Notes: generated by a model from the letters alone, not told the origin. A DNA stretch of 54,548 nucleotides from Bacteroidales bacterium (GCA_030596605.1 JAUVJI010000009.1:1-54548); one strand, 5' to 3'; shown: positions 32,993-42,615, numbered from the stretch's first letter. Numbers and translations: made by a program.

Positions 32993-34267
32993 ATGACCGA
33001 AGAGTTTCTTCATTACATATGGAAATACAAGCAGTTTTCACAAAACCTGATATTAACAAATGGAGAAGATTGTACCATCATTGATTCCGGAATGCATAAT
33101 TTCGATGCAGGTCCTGATTTTTTTAATGCAAAAATTAAAATAGGGGATACTATCTGGGCGGGAAATGTCGAAATCCATGTTAAATCATCAGACTGGTATT
33201 TGCATAAACACCATAAGGATATGGCTTATGAAAATATTATTTTACATGTTGTTCATCATCAGGATCAAAAGATATATAGAATTAATAAAGAGGAGATTCC
33301 AGCACTTGAATTAAAGGATAGATTTAATCAATCATTATATGCACAATATAGTGATTTTATGACAAATCGAAACTGGATACCCTGTGAGAAAATGTTTGAT
33401 AGAGTTAACAGGTTTGCGATAAACAATTGGTTGGACAGGATGATGATTGAGCGATTAGAAACCAAATCCATTGAGATAGAAAAACAGTTAAAATATAATG
33501 GCAACGACTGGGATCAGACATTTTATGAATTTCTTGCCAGAAATTTTGGGTTTAATGTCAATTCAATACCATTTGAATTGTTAGCAAAATCGTTGCCTCT
33601 AAAATTTCTTTTAAAGCACAAGAATAATAAATTTCAGCTCGAATCATTATTGTTCGGGCAATCTGGTTTATTGAATCAAAATTGTAAAGATGATTATCCG
33701 GGGCAACTATTTAAAGAGTATTCATTTTTGAGAAAGAAGTACAACTTAAAACCAATGGATTCTCATTTATGGCGGTTTATGCGGTTACGCCCTTCAAATT
33801 TTCCAACCATCCGGATAGCGCAGTTTGCTGATTTAATATATAATTCATCTTTTTTATTTTCTAAAATTTTAGAAACTGAAAAGTTCAAGGACTTAATACG
33901 AATGTTTGAGGTTTCAGAATCGGAATATTGGAAGACACATTATGTTTTTGATAAAAAAGCTGTAAAACGTGATAAAAGAATGGGAATGAATGCCATTAAT
34001 TTGATTATTATAAATACAGTTATACCTTTTTTGTTTGTTTACGGCAGGACTCACGATGATCAGTCATTTATCGACAGGTCACTAAAGTTTCTTGATACAA
34101 TACCAGGAGAAACAAATACAATTATCAGGAAATGGGGGGATATGGGGATGAGCATTCGTACTTCCTTTAATACACAGGCGCTTCTTCAATTAAAGAAATA
34201 TTATTGCAACAAAAGAAAATGTCTGAATTGTGGAATAGGGAATGAAATATTTAAAAGTGCCAGGTAA
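32993..34267 (+). CDS. DUF2851 family protein, predicted PD-(D/E)xK-like fold
   Basis: A 424-residue protein of the Bacteroidota family DUF2851. The N-terminal ~130 residues carry the conserved pattern FDAGPDFFNAKIKIG, TIWAGNVEIHVKSSDW and NIILHVVHHQD, which resembles a PD-(D/E)xK nuclease core (acidic, then Glu-x-His). Nuclease activity is inference only. The C-terminal region is helical and ends in a Cys-containing segment (CNKRKCLNCGIG) that may bind metal. No membrane segment is visible. It is separated from the channel gene by about 100 bases. Confidence 0.85.
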   Translation: MTEEFLHYIWKYKQFSQNLILTNGEDCTIIDSGMHNFDAGPDFFNAKIKIGDTIWAGNVEIHVKSSDWYLHKHHKDMAYENIILHVVHHQDQKIYRINKEEIPALELKDRFNQSLYAQYSDFMTNRNWIPCEKMFDRVNRFAINNWLDRMMIERLETKSIEIEKQLKYNGNDWDQTFYEFLARNFGFNVNSIPFELLAKSLPLKFLLKHKNNKFQLESLLFGQSGLLNQNCKDDYPGQLFKEYSFLRKKYNLKPMDSHLWRFMRLRPSNFPTIRIAQFADLIYNSSFLFSKILETEKFKDLIRMFEVSESEYWKTHYVFDKKAVKRDKRMGMNAINLIIINTVIPFLFVYGRTHDDQSFIDRSLKFLDTIPGETNTIIRKWGDMGMSIRTSFNTQALLQLKKYYCNKRKCLNCGIGNEIFKSAR

Positions 34268-34339
34268 TTATTAATTTTTTTGTAAAGCATTTTTGCTCAG
34301 TATATAAATAAAATACCTTAGTTATACTTCCCATTTTCT

Positions 34340-34347
34340 TATCTTTG
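34340..34347 (+). promoter_or_regulatory. Putative -7 promoter box for the K+ channel gene
   Basis: TATCTTTG, full match to TAnnTTTG, 18 bases before the ATG at 34366. Confidence 0.45.
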
Positions 34348-34365
34348 TTCCATAAATTTCAATTG

Positions 34366-35379
34366 ATGGAAAGATTTTCGAGCCGGACAAAAATACTGAT
34401 TGGAGTAGCGATGCTGTTCTTCATTATCGTGCTTGGAGTAACGGGTTACATGCTTATTGAGGATGATGGTTTTCTGAATGCTTTGTACATGACCGTTATA
34501 ACGGTGTCGACGGTAGGTTTTGGGGAGATTCATAGATTGAGTCCGGAAGGGAAGATCTTTACCATGTTTCTAATCATAATTAGTTTTACTACTTATGCTT
34601 ATGCACTTACAACTATTTCAACTCATTTCTTTGAAGGTCAGTTGAAATTACTTCTTAGAGGATATGGAACTAAATCAATAAAAAAGATGCGAAATCATGT
34701 TGTTATATGCGGCTTTGGCAGAAATGGTCAGCAGGTTGCAAAAGAGCTGAAAGCTCATAATCTTCAGTATGTAGTCATTGACCAGAGTCATGATGAGGTT
34801 ATGAAAAATATGGACAAAACTGCTGGATTTGTTGAGGGAGATGCGACACAAGATGAAGTATTGTTAAAGGCCAATATCGGGACAGCGAAAGCTTTGATAT
34901 CAACGCTTCCTGTTGATGCTGATAATTTATATGTTGTCCTGACAGCACGGGCAATAAATGCTAATCTTGAAATTATTAGCCGGGCTTCAAGTGAAAGTTC
35001 TGAAAAAAAACTCAGGATGGCTGGGGTTAATAATGTAGTGATGCCAGAGAGGGTAGGAGGGGCTCACATGGCTAACCTGGTGACCACCCCGGATATAATT
35101 GAATTTTTGGATCATGTATCTGTGCATGGTGAAGATCCGACAACCCTGGAACAATTTGAGTGTCCCGAAGTATCATCTGCTACAGAAATCAAAACCATTG
35201 GTGAATTTGCTATTAGAAAGCCTACAGGGGCGAATATTATCGGATTTAAAACTCCGGATGGCAGGTACATCCTGAATCCGAAACCTGAAACAAAAGTAAT
35301 CCCGGGGTCAAAGCTTTTTGTTCTTGGAACACCTGAGCAGATTGAAAGTATGCGGACAACTATACTTGACAAGGAATAA
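34366..35379 (+). CDS. Two-TM potassium channel with TrkA-N/TrkA-C (RCK) domains
   Basis: A 337-residue K+ channel subunit. TM1 (about 9-29), a pore loop with the K+ selectivity filter TVGFGE (49-54) and TM2 (about 66-86) come first. An RCK domain follows with nucleotide-binding GFGRNG (116-121) and acidic residues in VEGDATQDEVLLKA, then a TrkA-C domain (about 250-337, RKPTGANIIGFKTPDG ... KLFVLGTPEQI). It resembles MthK/Kch-type ligand-gated channels that form tetramers. The frame opens at a TTG at 34345, but that codon overlaps the -7 box, so ATG 34366 is preferred. It is 11 bases from the next gene. Confidence 0.92.
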   Translation: MERFSSRTKILIGVAMLFFIIVLGVTGYMLIEDDGFLNALYMTVITVSTVGFGEIHRLSPEGKIFTMFLIIISFTTYAYALTTISTHFFEGQLKLLLRGYGTKSIKKMRNHVVICGFGRNGQQVAKELKAHNLQYVVIDQSHDEVMKNMDKTAGFVEGDATQDEVLLKANIGTAKALISTLPVDADNLYVVLTARAINANLEIISRASSESSEKKLRMAGVNNVVMPERVGGAHMANLVTTPDIIEFLDHVSVHGEDPTTLEQFECPEVSSATEIKTIGEFAIRKPTGANIIGFKTPDGRYILNPKPETKVIPGSKLFVLGTPEQIESMRTTILDKE

Positions 35380-35390
35380 GTAGTCGGACA

Positions 35391-37247
35391 ATGCGCATTT
35401 ACCTATCTTTATTAAGACAGTTCGTTTTTTGGATTTTAATCTTCGCACTAACCAGATTAGTCTTTCTTATTTATTATTATCCATCAATTAAAATTGAAGG
35501 CGCTAATTTTTATGAGCTGATATCAACTTTTTGGTATGCACTCCCGGTTGATATTTCAACTGCAAGTTATATCCTTTTATTACCATTTATTATATTGCTT
35601 GTTCAATCAATATTTCCAATAAAATGGATAAATTATCTCAATTATATTTATACGGCAATAGTTCTACTTGCTTATTTGTTAATTACTGTTGCTGAACTTG
35701 GTATTTATGAAGAATGGAAAACCAAATTAAGTTATAAAGCGCTCCACTATTTGTCCAACCCTTCTGAAGTATATAATTCTGCATCAACAAAAACCTTTTT
35801 TGTATTGATTTTATTACTTTTAATCCAGTTTGCTGTTGGATTTTATTTCTATAAGAAGTATTTTTATTTGCCTATACGCGAACAGAATAGGAAGTTTTTA
35901 TTATCATTAATTTTTGGAATAACTATACCGGGTATTCTATTTCTCGGCATTCGTGGAGGGTTTAAGGAAATACCTATTAATCAAAGCAAATCTTACTTCT
36001 CTACTCATAATATATTAAATTTAGCTGCAATTAACTCCGGATACAGTTTTTTAAAAAGTAGCATTGATAATTTTGAATTCAGGGAAAAAAATCCTTTTAA
36101 CTTTTCAGATCAGGATGAAGCAATAAAAATTGTGGACAATTTACACAAGGTTGAAAAAGATACAACGATTTATATTCTTAATACAAAGCGGCCCAATATT
36201 GTTTTGCTCATACTTGAAAGCTGGCCGGCAGATGTAATAGAATCAATCAGTGGGGATACCGGAATTACTCCATGCTTTAAACAACTTGAGCAAGAGGGAA
36301 TTTTATTTACAAATATATATGTTACCGGAAATAGGTCTGATCAGGCAATGGTCAGTATTTTTGGTGGATTCCCTGCCACACCGATTGTCTCCCTTTCGCA
36401 TAATCCTGATAAGATATCCAAATTACCCAGCCTTATTAAAATTTTAAATAAAGAAGGATACAATACATCTTTTTATTTTGGGGGACAACTGATATATGGT
36501 GGTATTAAATCATACCTGATGGTAAATGGATTTGACAGGATAAAAGAGGTTTATGATTTTGATAAGGATTTGCCACGGGGTAAGCTGGGTATACATGATG
36601 AGTTTATTTTAAATGAGCAATTACTTGATCTGAAAAGTGAATCCGAACCTTTCTTGTCAACTGTATTTACATTGAGTTCTCATTCCCCATATGATCAGCC
36701 TAAGAGTGAAACTATAAACTTTGCAGATACTGAAAATGACTTCCTTAATTCCGTTTACTATACTGATAATTGTCTTTGCAAATATTTCGATGAAGCCAGA
36801 TCACAGCCATGGTATAGCAACACTTTATTTATTATTGTAGCCGACCATAGTCATAGTTCCCATAAAAACTGGTCGGTACTTTCAAAAGAATATCGCAGGA
36901 TACCGTTGTTGTTTTTTGGTGATGTAGTTATTGAAGAATTCAAAGGACAAAAGATAAACAGGATAAGTTCGCAAAATGATTTACCGGCAACATTGCTTCA
37001 ACAGCTTGAGCTTGATAACTCTGAGTTTTACTGGAGCAGGGACCTGTTCAACCCATATTCACCTGAGTTTGCTTATTTTGAGGCTACCGAAGGAGTAGGA
37101 TGGGTAAGCCGCGATGGTTACTTTGTTTATCATAGAAAATTAAATGACTATTTTGCTATCGAAATCCTACCCGGAAAAGAAGACAAAGTACTCAAGGAGG
37201 GTAAAGCGTATCTTCAGGTAGTTTTTCAGCAGTTTCTTGATTTGTAG
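35391..37247 (+). CDS. LtaS-like membrane sulfatase-fold phosphotransferase
   Basis: A 618-residue inner-membrane protein of the sulfatase/alkaline phosphatase superfamily, LTA-synthase type. Five TM helices lie in the first ~190 residues, then a periplasmic catalytic domain. Metal-binding Glu276 is in VLLILESWPAD and the nucleophile position is Ser316 in GNRSDQAMVSIFGG, where LtaS enzymes use Thr; downstream, VADHSHSSH and the His/Asp ligands are present. In Gram-negative bacteria such enzymes transfer phosphoglycerol or phosphoethanolamine to glycans or lipids. The substrate is not determinable here. It is likely co-transcribed with the K+ channel gene (11-base gap). Confidence 0.88.
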   Translation: MRIYLSLLRQFVFWILIFALTRLVFLIYYYPSIKIEGANFYELISTFWYALPVDISTASYILLLPFIILLVQSIFPIKWINYLNYIYTAIVLLAYLLITVAELGIYEEWKTKLSYKALHYLSNPSEVYNSASTKTFFVLILLLLIQFAVGFYFYKKYFYLPIREQNRKFLLSLIFGITIPGILFLGIRGGFKEIPINQSKSYFSTHNILNLAAINSGYSFLKSSIDNFEFREKNPFNFSDQDEAIKIVDNLHKVEKDTTIYILNTKRPNIVLLILESWPADVIESISGDTGITPCFKQLEQEGILFTNIYVTGNRSDQAMVSIFGGFPATPIVSLSHNPDKISKLPSLIKILNKEGYNTSFYFGGQLIYGGIKSYLMVNGFDRIKEVYDFDKDLPRGKLGIHDEFILNEQLLDLKSESEPFLSTVFTLSSHSPYDQPKSETINFADTENDFLNSVYYTDNCLCKYFDEARSQPWYSNTLFIIVADHSHSSHKNWSVLSKEYRRIPLLFFGDVVIEEFKGQKINRISSQNDLPATLLQQLELDNSEFYWSRDLFNPYSPEFAYFEATEGVGWVSRDGYFVYHRKLNDYFAIEILPGKEDKVLKEGKAYLQVVFQQFLDL

Positions 37248-37297
37248 TTCGATTCAAATAAGAGTATCAATAGATATAAAATGATGATATAAAGAGC

Positions 37298-37636
37298 TTA
37301 TTTTTTAGAAGTATCCTTTGAATCTTTCTTCGATACTGTCTTTGGCTTTTTATCAGTAGCTCGATATGATTTACTTGAGGTGTTTTTTTGCTTTTTCTTT
37401 GAATCAGGTTTTAAGGGATCATCGATATCTATATCGATATCATTTTTAATTTTATCAGCCTCCTTGGTTATTTCATTTTTTATGTCATTGGTAGCTCTCC
37501 TCAATTCGTTTATACCTTTCCCGATCATCCTTGCAAACTCAGGTATTTTTTTTGGCCCAAAAACCAGGTAGACCACAAGCACGATCAGGAGGATTTCTCC
37601 GCCACTGATATTAAAAAATATAAGGAAGTTGTTCAT
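37298..37636 (-). CDS. tatA: Sec-independent translocase protein TatA/TatB family
   Basis: A 112-residue Tat pore-forming subunit. The N-terminal TM helix (ISGGEILLIVLVVYLVFGP) is followed by the FGPKKIPEFARMIGKG hinge and amphipathic helix typical of TatA/B, then a charged, Lys-rich tail. The frame extends 13 codons upstream, but that stretch covers the -7 box, so ATG 37636 is chosen. Length and sequence do not separate TatA from TatB; tatC is not in this window. It lies directly after the secDF terminator, with its own promoter at 37653-37660. Confidence 0.88.
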   Translation of the reverse strand: MNNFLIFFNISGGEILLIVLVVYLVFGPKKIPEFARMIGKGINELRRATNDIKNEITKEADKIKNDIDIDIDDPLKPDSKKKQKNTSSKSYRATDKKPKTVSKKDSKDTSKK

Positions 37637-37652
37637 TGTATTATCAATGATG

Positions 37653-37660
37653 CAAATATA
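37653..37660 (-). promoter_or_regulatory. Putative -7 promoter box for tatA, abutting the secDF terminator
   Basis: TATATTTG on the minus strand, 17 bases before the tatA ATG. It lies at the end of the U-tract of the terminator at 37661-37687. Confidence 0.5.
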
Positions 37661-37687
37661 AAAAAAGTCTTCCATGTGGAAGACTTT
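37661..37687 (-). terminator. Rho-independent terminator of the secDF transcript
   Basis: AAAGTCTTCC and GGAAGACTTT form a perfect 10-bp stem with a 4-base loop. On the minus strand the stem is followed by a run of Ts. It lies 21 bases after the secDF stop. Confidence 0.85.
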
Positions 37688-37707
37688 AATTATTCAGTAT
37701 GATTTTT

Positions 37708-38064
37708 TTACTTTCTCTTCTTCGGTTTCAATTGCTCTTCTTTCTTATCTTTTTTGAGTGTGATAAGATCATAAGCAATTGGACTTGCATTAAACAACGA
37801 TGAATATGTACCTATTAATACACCAATTAAAAGTGCAAAAGTAAATCCGCGGATAATTTCACCACCAAAAATAAAGATTATTAATAATACAACTAATGTA
37901 GTACCTGATGTGTTGATGGTTCTGGCAAGTGTGCTGTTAAGAGCGGCATTGATATTTGTTTTCATGTCGCGTTTATGGTGAATCTTGGTGTATTCACGAA
38001 TACGGTCGAAAATAATTACGGAGTCGTTTATAGAGTAACCGATTATTGTTAAAATCGCTGCGAT
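37708..38064 (-). pseudogene. secDF: C-terminal part of SecDF, displaced by a -1 frameshift
   Basis: About 118 codons in a different frame from the main secDF ORF. It continues SecF homology exactly where the upper frame breaks: FIAAILTIIGYSINDSVIIF, DRIREYTKIHHKRDM, then the last TM helices and a Lys-rich tail. The junction is at plus-strand 38063-38066, where two A's stand (TT in the gene) and three would restore GCA-TTT-ATC (A-F-I). Adding one base gives 1,058 residues, the expected length of a SecDF fusion. It could be called as a separate ORF starting at ATG 37965, but it is not an independent gene. Confidence 0.88.
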
Positions 38065-40883
38065 AATGCCTGGTCGATTTCCATATTGAAAGGAAGAACA
38101 TTATAGAATATAGAGAATAAACCGATGGTTATTATACTATCATGAAATAATGCAATTACCCCTGCCAAACCGAATTGCCATTTCCTAAACCGAATTGCTA
38201 TATAAATAAAGATGACAATAAGGGCAAAGAATATAGCCATTACAGCCCGGTTCCTGATGTCGTCGGCAATGGTCGGGCCGACTTTTTGAGAACTAAGAAT
38301 TCCAATCAATTTTTCCTCAGTTTCAGTATCAGTGCTGAAATCTCTGTATTTTATCGATTGATCTTTATAGAAAGTCAATAAACCCTGATATAATTTACTT
38401 TGAATAATAGAGTCAACTTCCGGTTCATTGTTATCGATCATAAATCTGGTAGTAATTTTAACCTGCTTATCTGGGCCAAAAGTCTTGACCTCAGGAACCA
38501 CACTTTGTCCATCTTCATTAATAAATGCATCGGCAAGAGCTGCTCTTATTTCGGATGTTTGAACAGGCTGGTCAAATCGGACGGTAAATGTTCTTCCACC
38601 CGTAAAATCCACACCATAATTTAATCCACGGATAGCTAAAGAAGCAATTCCAAGAATAATGACAGTAGTTGAGATAATGTAAGCTATCTTTCTCACTTTC
38701 ATAAAATCGAAATTTGAAGATGCAAGAACGTTAATGGTCCACTTATTTGCAAAATTGACCTGCTTATTCGTTTTAAGCGCCCAGTAAAAGACAAGGCGTG
38801 AAATAAAGATTGCTGAGAATAATGATGATAGGATTCCTATAATAAGCGTAGTTGCAAAACCCTGTACCGGTCCTGAACCAAAAACAAAAAGTACTATTGC
38901 TGTCAATAGCGTTGTTACGTTTCCATCAATAATAGCAGAATATGCATTCTTATAACCATCATCTATCGCCAGCCTGATTCCTTTTCCAGCCCGTATCTCC
39001 TCTTTGATACGTTCATAGATGATCACGTTTGCATCAACGGCCATACCAAGGGTAAGAACAATACCTGCAATACCCGGAAGTGTTAGAACTGCTCCAAATG
39101 AAGCAAGTACGCCAAATAGAAAGAAAATATTAGTGATCAATGCCAGGTCGGCAATAAATCCTGCACGATTATAATAAAAGATCATATAAACCAATACAAG
39201 TGCAAAAGCAATGATAAAAGACCAGAGTCCAGCATTTACAGCCTCTTTACCGAGTGAAGGACCAACAACTGCTTCCTCAACAATTCTTGCCCTGGCCGGT
39301 AATTTTCCTGCTTTAAGGATATTGGCTAAATCCTGGGCTTCCTCTATGCTCGTATTTCCTCCTGAAATGGATGATTGCCCATTTGGAATTTCAGCGTTTA
39401 CATTCGGTGCTGAATAAACATAATCATCAAGTACAATGGCCACTTGGTTACCAATATTATCACCTGTCAGCCTTTTCCATATTTTGGCACCTTCAGCATT
39501 CATCGACATGGTAACTTCCACACGGCCATTTTGATCATAATCCTGACGGGCATTGGTGATGACTTCACCTCCAAGCGCAGGTTTACGGTCACGGTTTGTA
39601 ATTTTAAGCGCTAATAATTCAAGTACTCCTGAACCTTCCACCCGTGGTTCATTCATCCACGCCAACTTTAAATCTCGTGGAAAGATATTTTTTGTTTCCC
39701 GTAAAAGTTTATTGACCTTGGCTGTATCCTTGATGGCAGCATATCCAACAGTGGCAGATTGTCCGGGGTAATATTGTCCGTCTCTTTGCTCATAAGCAGG
39801 ATTCAGAACGGCATACAGCGGATTTTTCGTAGCATATTCTTCAAATCCCGGATCATCTATTGAGAGATTAGACGTGTCGCTTTCAAGTTGGTCGAGTAAT
39901 GAAAGTTCAGTTGTATCAGTTTCAGTTTCCTCAGCAGCAAGCGCATCCTCCAACTCAGATCCGGCATCCTCTTCCAAAGTGATTTCTTCGGCAGTTTCTC
40001 CTTCTCCAACATCTAATGTATCTTCTGTTGCATAATATATCTCGGCAAGCCTGCTATTGGCTTCCGCAAAATACTCGTAAATCTCATTGAACTTATATGT
40101 TTCCCAGAACTCTAATGATGCTGTTCCCTGTAATAATTTTCTAACACGTGCCGGATCTTTTACACCCGGTAATTCAACCAGTATCCTGTTGGATGAAGCA
40201 ATCTTTTGGACATTTGGCTGGGTTACCCCAAATTTATCAATACGGGTACGCAAAATATTGTAAGTCCGGTCGAAAGCCCCATTGGTTTCCCTCCTGATAA
40301 TAGAAATTACTTCACTATTTGTAGAAGTAGCTGTTATACCTTTATCGCGGAATTCATACAAAAAAATCGAAGCCAGGCTGAAGTTTGGATCAATTTCTTC
40401 AATGGATTCACCGAAAAGTGTCACAAAGTCTTTTTGGCTGTCTTTTTGTTTTTCATATGTTAAAGCCATGGCTTCAAGGAAAGTCGGATTTTGGCTGTTA
40501 CCTGCTAATCCCCTAACGATATCGCCGATGGATACTTCAAGTGTAACGTTCATTCCACCTTTCAGGTCAAGCCCCAGGTTAATTTCGCGCTCCTTACATT
40601 CGTTATAAGTATACTGTCTGAGAAGAATATTGAAAACGACCTGGTTCGACATGGAATCGAGATAATAATTCTGTCTGGCATGTGAAATAGAATCGGTGTA
40701 ATATCCTTCAAGTAATTCATCTCCGTTGGCGAGTTCTTTTGCTAAATTAGTTGTTATTTCACTCTTTGCATAATCCCTTGCTTTTGATTCAATCCTTGAG
40801 GTTATGAATGTAAAAGAGAGTTGAAACAAACACACAAGTGCGAATAAAATAGCAAAAAATTTAATAGCTCCTCTGTTCTGCAT
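38049..40883 (-). CDS. secDF: Protein translocase SecDF (main reading frame, C-terminally frameshifted)
   Basis: SecD-SecF fusion that uses proton motive force to complete protein export across the inner membrane. The SecD part has TM1 (about 10-28), the motif GLDLKGGMNVTLEV, a large periplasmic P1 domain with a Glu/Asp/Thr-rich insert (about 275-345), and TM2-6 including GMAVDANVIIYERIKEE. The SecF part starts around residue 700 with RKIAYIISTTVI and GLNYGVDFTGGRTF. The frame ends prematurely in EIDQALSQRF; the last ~118 residues follow in another frame (37708-38064). As secDF is important for growth, a sequencing or assembly indel is the likeliest cause. A -7 box lies at 40928-40935. Confidence 0.95.
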   Translation of the reverse strand: MQNRGAIKFFAILFALVCLFQLSFTFITSRIESKARDYAKSEITTNLAKELANGDELLEGYYTDSISHARQNYYLDSMSNQVVFNILLRQYTYNECKEREINLGLDLKGGMNVTLEVSIGDIVRGLAGNSQNPTFLEAMALTYEKQKDSQKDFVTLFGESIEEIDPNFSLASIFLYEFRDKGITATSTNSEVISIIRRETNGAFDRTYNILRTRIDKFGVTQPNVQKIASSNRILVELPGVKDPARVRKLLQGTASLEFWETYKFNEIYEYFAEANSRLAEIYYATEDTLDVGEGETAEEITLEEDAGSELEDALAAEETETDTTELSLLDQLESDTSNLSIDDPGFEEYATKNPLYAVLNPAYEQRDGQYYPGQSATVGYAAIKDTAKVNKLLRETKNIFPRDLKLAWMNEPRVEGSGVLELLALKITNRDRKPALGGEVITNARQDYDQNGRVEVTMSMNAEGAKIWKRLTGDNIGNQVAIVLDDYVYSAPNVNAEIPNGQSSISGGNTSIEEAQDLANILKAGKLPARARIVEEAVVGPSLGKEAVNAGLWSFIIAFALVLVYMIFYYNRAGFIADLALITNIFFLFGVLASFGAVLTLPGIAGIVLTLGMAVDANVIIYERIKEEIRAGKGIRLAIDDGYKNAYSAIIDGNVTTLLTAIVLFVFGSGPVQGFATTLIIGILSSLFSAIFISRLVFYWALKTNKQVNFANKWTINVLASSNFDFMKVRKIAYIISTTVIILGIASLAIRGLNYGVDFTGGRTFTVRFDQPVQTSEIRAALADAFINEDGQSVVPEVKTFGPDKQVKITTRFMIDNNEPEVDSIIQSKLYQGLLTFYKDQSIKYRDFSTDTETEEKLIGILSSQKVGPTIADDIRNRAVMAIFFALIVIFIYIAIRFRKWQFGLAGVIALFHDSIITIGLFSIFYNVLPFNMEIDQALSQRF

Positions 40884-41204
40884 TTCTATCTGATTTTATG
40901 ATTTTTTACCTTAAATTTTTGAGGGTGCAAATATAGAACAACAATATTAAATAACCAATTATAAATATTGGGTTATTAAATATTTTTTTAACATAGAAGT
41001 AAATGATTTTAAATAGGTAATAAAGAGGACGATATAATAAGTAAAGAAAATGATATTAACATACCTGATTTAGAAATTGCGGTGAATATAAACATGTACC
41101 TCTTTAGTTGATCCTGGAGTAAAATTTGGTTTTCCAGATTTCCTTTGGAAATAATACTACATGATACTTGTGAAAAATTGAATAATTTGAGTTATAAAAT
41201 ATAT
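40884..41204. other. Non-coding gap between secDF and the ABC permease gene
   Basis: A 321-base AT-rich region. It holds the secDF -7 box near one end. A short open stretch around 41020-41108 (encoding a motif such as NDINIPDLEIAVNIN) has no start codon or recognisable homology and may be a decayed fragment. Nothing else is seen. Confidence 0.5.
40928..40935 (-). promoter_or_regulatory. Putative -7 promoter box for secDF
   Basis: TATATTTG on the minus strand, 45 bases before the start codon. Confidence 0.45.
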
Positions 41205-42536
41205 TTAATAACGTATCCATTTCCACAATTCTTTATAATTGATCTTTTTGCCGTACATCAGGATACCTGTACGGTATATTTTGGCTGCCAGCCAGGTGGC
41301 GCCTAAAAATCCGAGTATCATCAATGTCATAGACAAGATCAGGTCAGTATAAGGAACACCGAAAGGAATTCGTACCATCATGATCACAGGTGAGGTTAAT
41401 GGGAAAATAGACAGCCAGAAAGCCGCCGGACCATCCGGGTTGACCATGATAAATTGCGCAATTACAATGGAAAGGATCAATGGAATAGTTAAAGGTAACA
41501 TGAATTGCTGGGTATCTGTCTCACTGTCAACAGCAGATCCTATAGCTGCAAACAAAGCGCCATACAAAAGGTATCCTCCTACAAAAAAGAAAACAAATGC
41601 AAAAATCAGCATCTCGAAATTAATTGATTGGATCGATTCAAATATTGCAATAAACGATTCATTTGTATTACCCGGTTCAATTGTGGATTCAAGCTGCTCA
41701 GTCGGCACAACAACATTTTCCTGCAATTTTAGTTGAGATGACTGATAAGATGATATTTCTTTAGAGAAAAATGATAAAAAGGTTGTGACAATTATCAGTG
41801 TAAATATTACCCACAAAGCAAATTGGGTCAGACCAACCATAGCAACACCAACAATTTTACCCATCATCAATTGAAAAGGCTTTACCGAAGATACGATTAC
41901 TTCTATGATGCGGTTTGTTTTTTCCTCTATTACGCCCCGCATAACCAGTGAACCATACATGAAAATAAAAAAGTAAATAAGAATACCGCCAATCATCCCT
42001 ACGGCCATACTTAACTCGGTGGAGCTGGTTTCTTCTTCACCACCTTTGTTAATCCTGATCGTAAATAAATTGATGTTGGTTTTGATTGATTTGAGTATTT
42101 CAGGATCAATACCGGAAGCGTTCAATTTTAGCTCTTCAACTTCCTTTTTAAGTACATTCTTGATATATCCTTTTACAATGATATTGGGCTGCTTTGTTGA
42201 AAATAACTTACATGATTGCGGTACGCTTAATTCGGTTTGTGGAATGTAGAGAATTGCATATAAGTCATCATTAGCAATATTTTGTTTGGCGGTTTCAAGG
42301 TCATTGGTGAGAACAAGGAATTTAATATTTTCAGTATTTTCAAATTTATCATAAAATAATCCGGTTTCATCAAGTATGCCTACATTTTTAGGTTCACCTT
42401 CCAATTGGGCAATGTAAACAGGAACAATAAATACAGATGCCATCAGCAGCGGCCCAAGTATCGTCATAATAATGAATGATCTTTTTTTGACCCTCGTCAG
42501 ATACTCGCGCTTTATGATCAGTAAAATTTTATTCAT
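41205..42536 (-). CDS. ABC-2 type transporter permease (NatB-like)
   Basis: A 443-residue ABC exporter membrane subunit. It starts with the cytoplasmic IIKREYLTRVKKRSFIIMT and TM1, then a ~150-residue extracytoplasmic domain. Five more TM helices follow (about 178-200, 222-250, 307-330, 342-362 and 388-410), with the ABC-2 motif GVIEEKTNRIIEVIVSSVKP between the first two. This is the NatB/ABC-2 family (Na+ or drug extrusion). The substrate is undetermined. It forms a pair with the ATPase gene 77 bases upstream, with a GAAGTTC microrepeat in the gap. Confidence 0.9.
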   Translation of the reverse strand: MNKILLIIKREYLTRVKKRSFIIMTILGPLLMASVFIVPVYIAQLEGEPKNVGILDETGLFYDKFENTENIKFLVLTNDLETAKQNIANDDLYAILYIPQTELSVPQSCKLFSTKQPNIIVKGYIKNVLKKEVEELKLNASGIDPEILKSIKTNINLFTIRINKGGEEETSSTELSMAVGMIGGILIYFFIFMYGSLVMRGVIEEKTNRIIEVIVSSVKPFQLMMGKIVGVAMVGLTQFALWVIFTLIIVTTFLSFFSKEISSYQSSQLKLQENVVVPTEQLESTIEPGNTNESFIAIFESIQSINFEMLIFAFVFFFVGGYLLYGALFAAIGSAVDSETDTQQFMLPLTIPLILSIVIAQFIMVNPDGPAAFWLSIFPLTSPVIMMVRIPFGVPYTDLILSMTLMILGFLGATWLAAKIYRTGILMYGKKINYKELWKWIRY

Positions 42537-42583
42537 TCAGACTTTTAAATTCTAATCTTTATAAATTAATTATAAGTATTAAA

Positions 42584-42615
42584 CCTCGAACTTCAAACTT
42601 CAAACTTCGAACTTC
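42584..42615. repeat. GAAGTTC/GAACTTC heptad microrepeat (minus orientation)
   Basis: Tandem words CGAACTTC-AAACTTC-AAACTTC-GAACTTC with a period of 7, between the ABC permease and ATPase genes. The reverse complement of the same word array occurs at 50415-50455. Confidence 0.6.

Noticed and set aside
41010..41108. Short open stretch with NDINIPDLEIAVNIN-type peptide
   Set aside because: No start codon, no ribosome-binding signal and no recognisable family; at best a decayed fragment.
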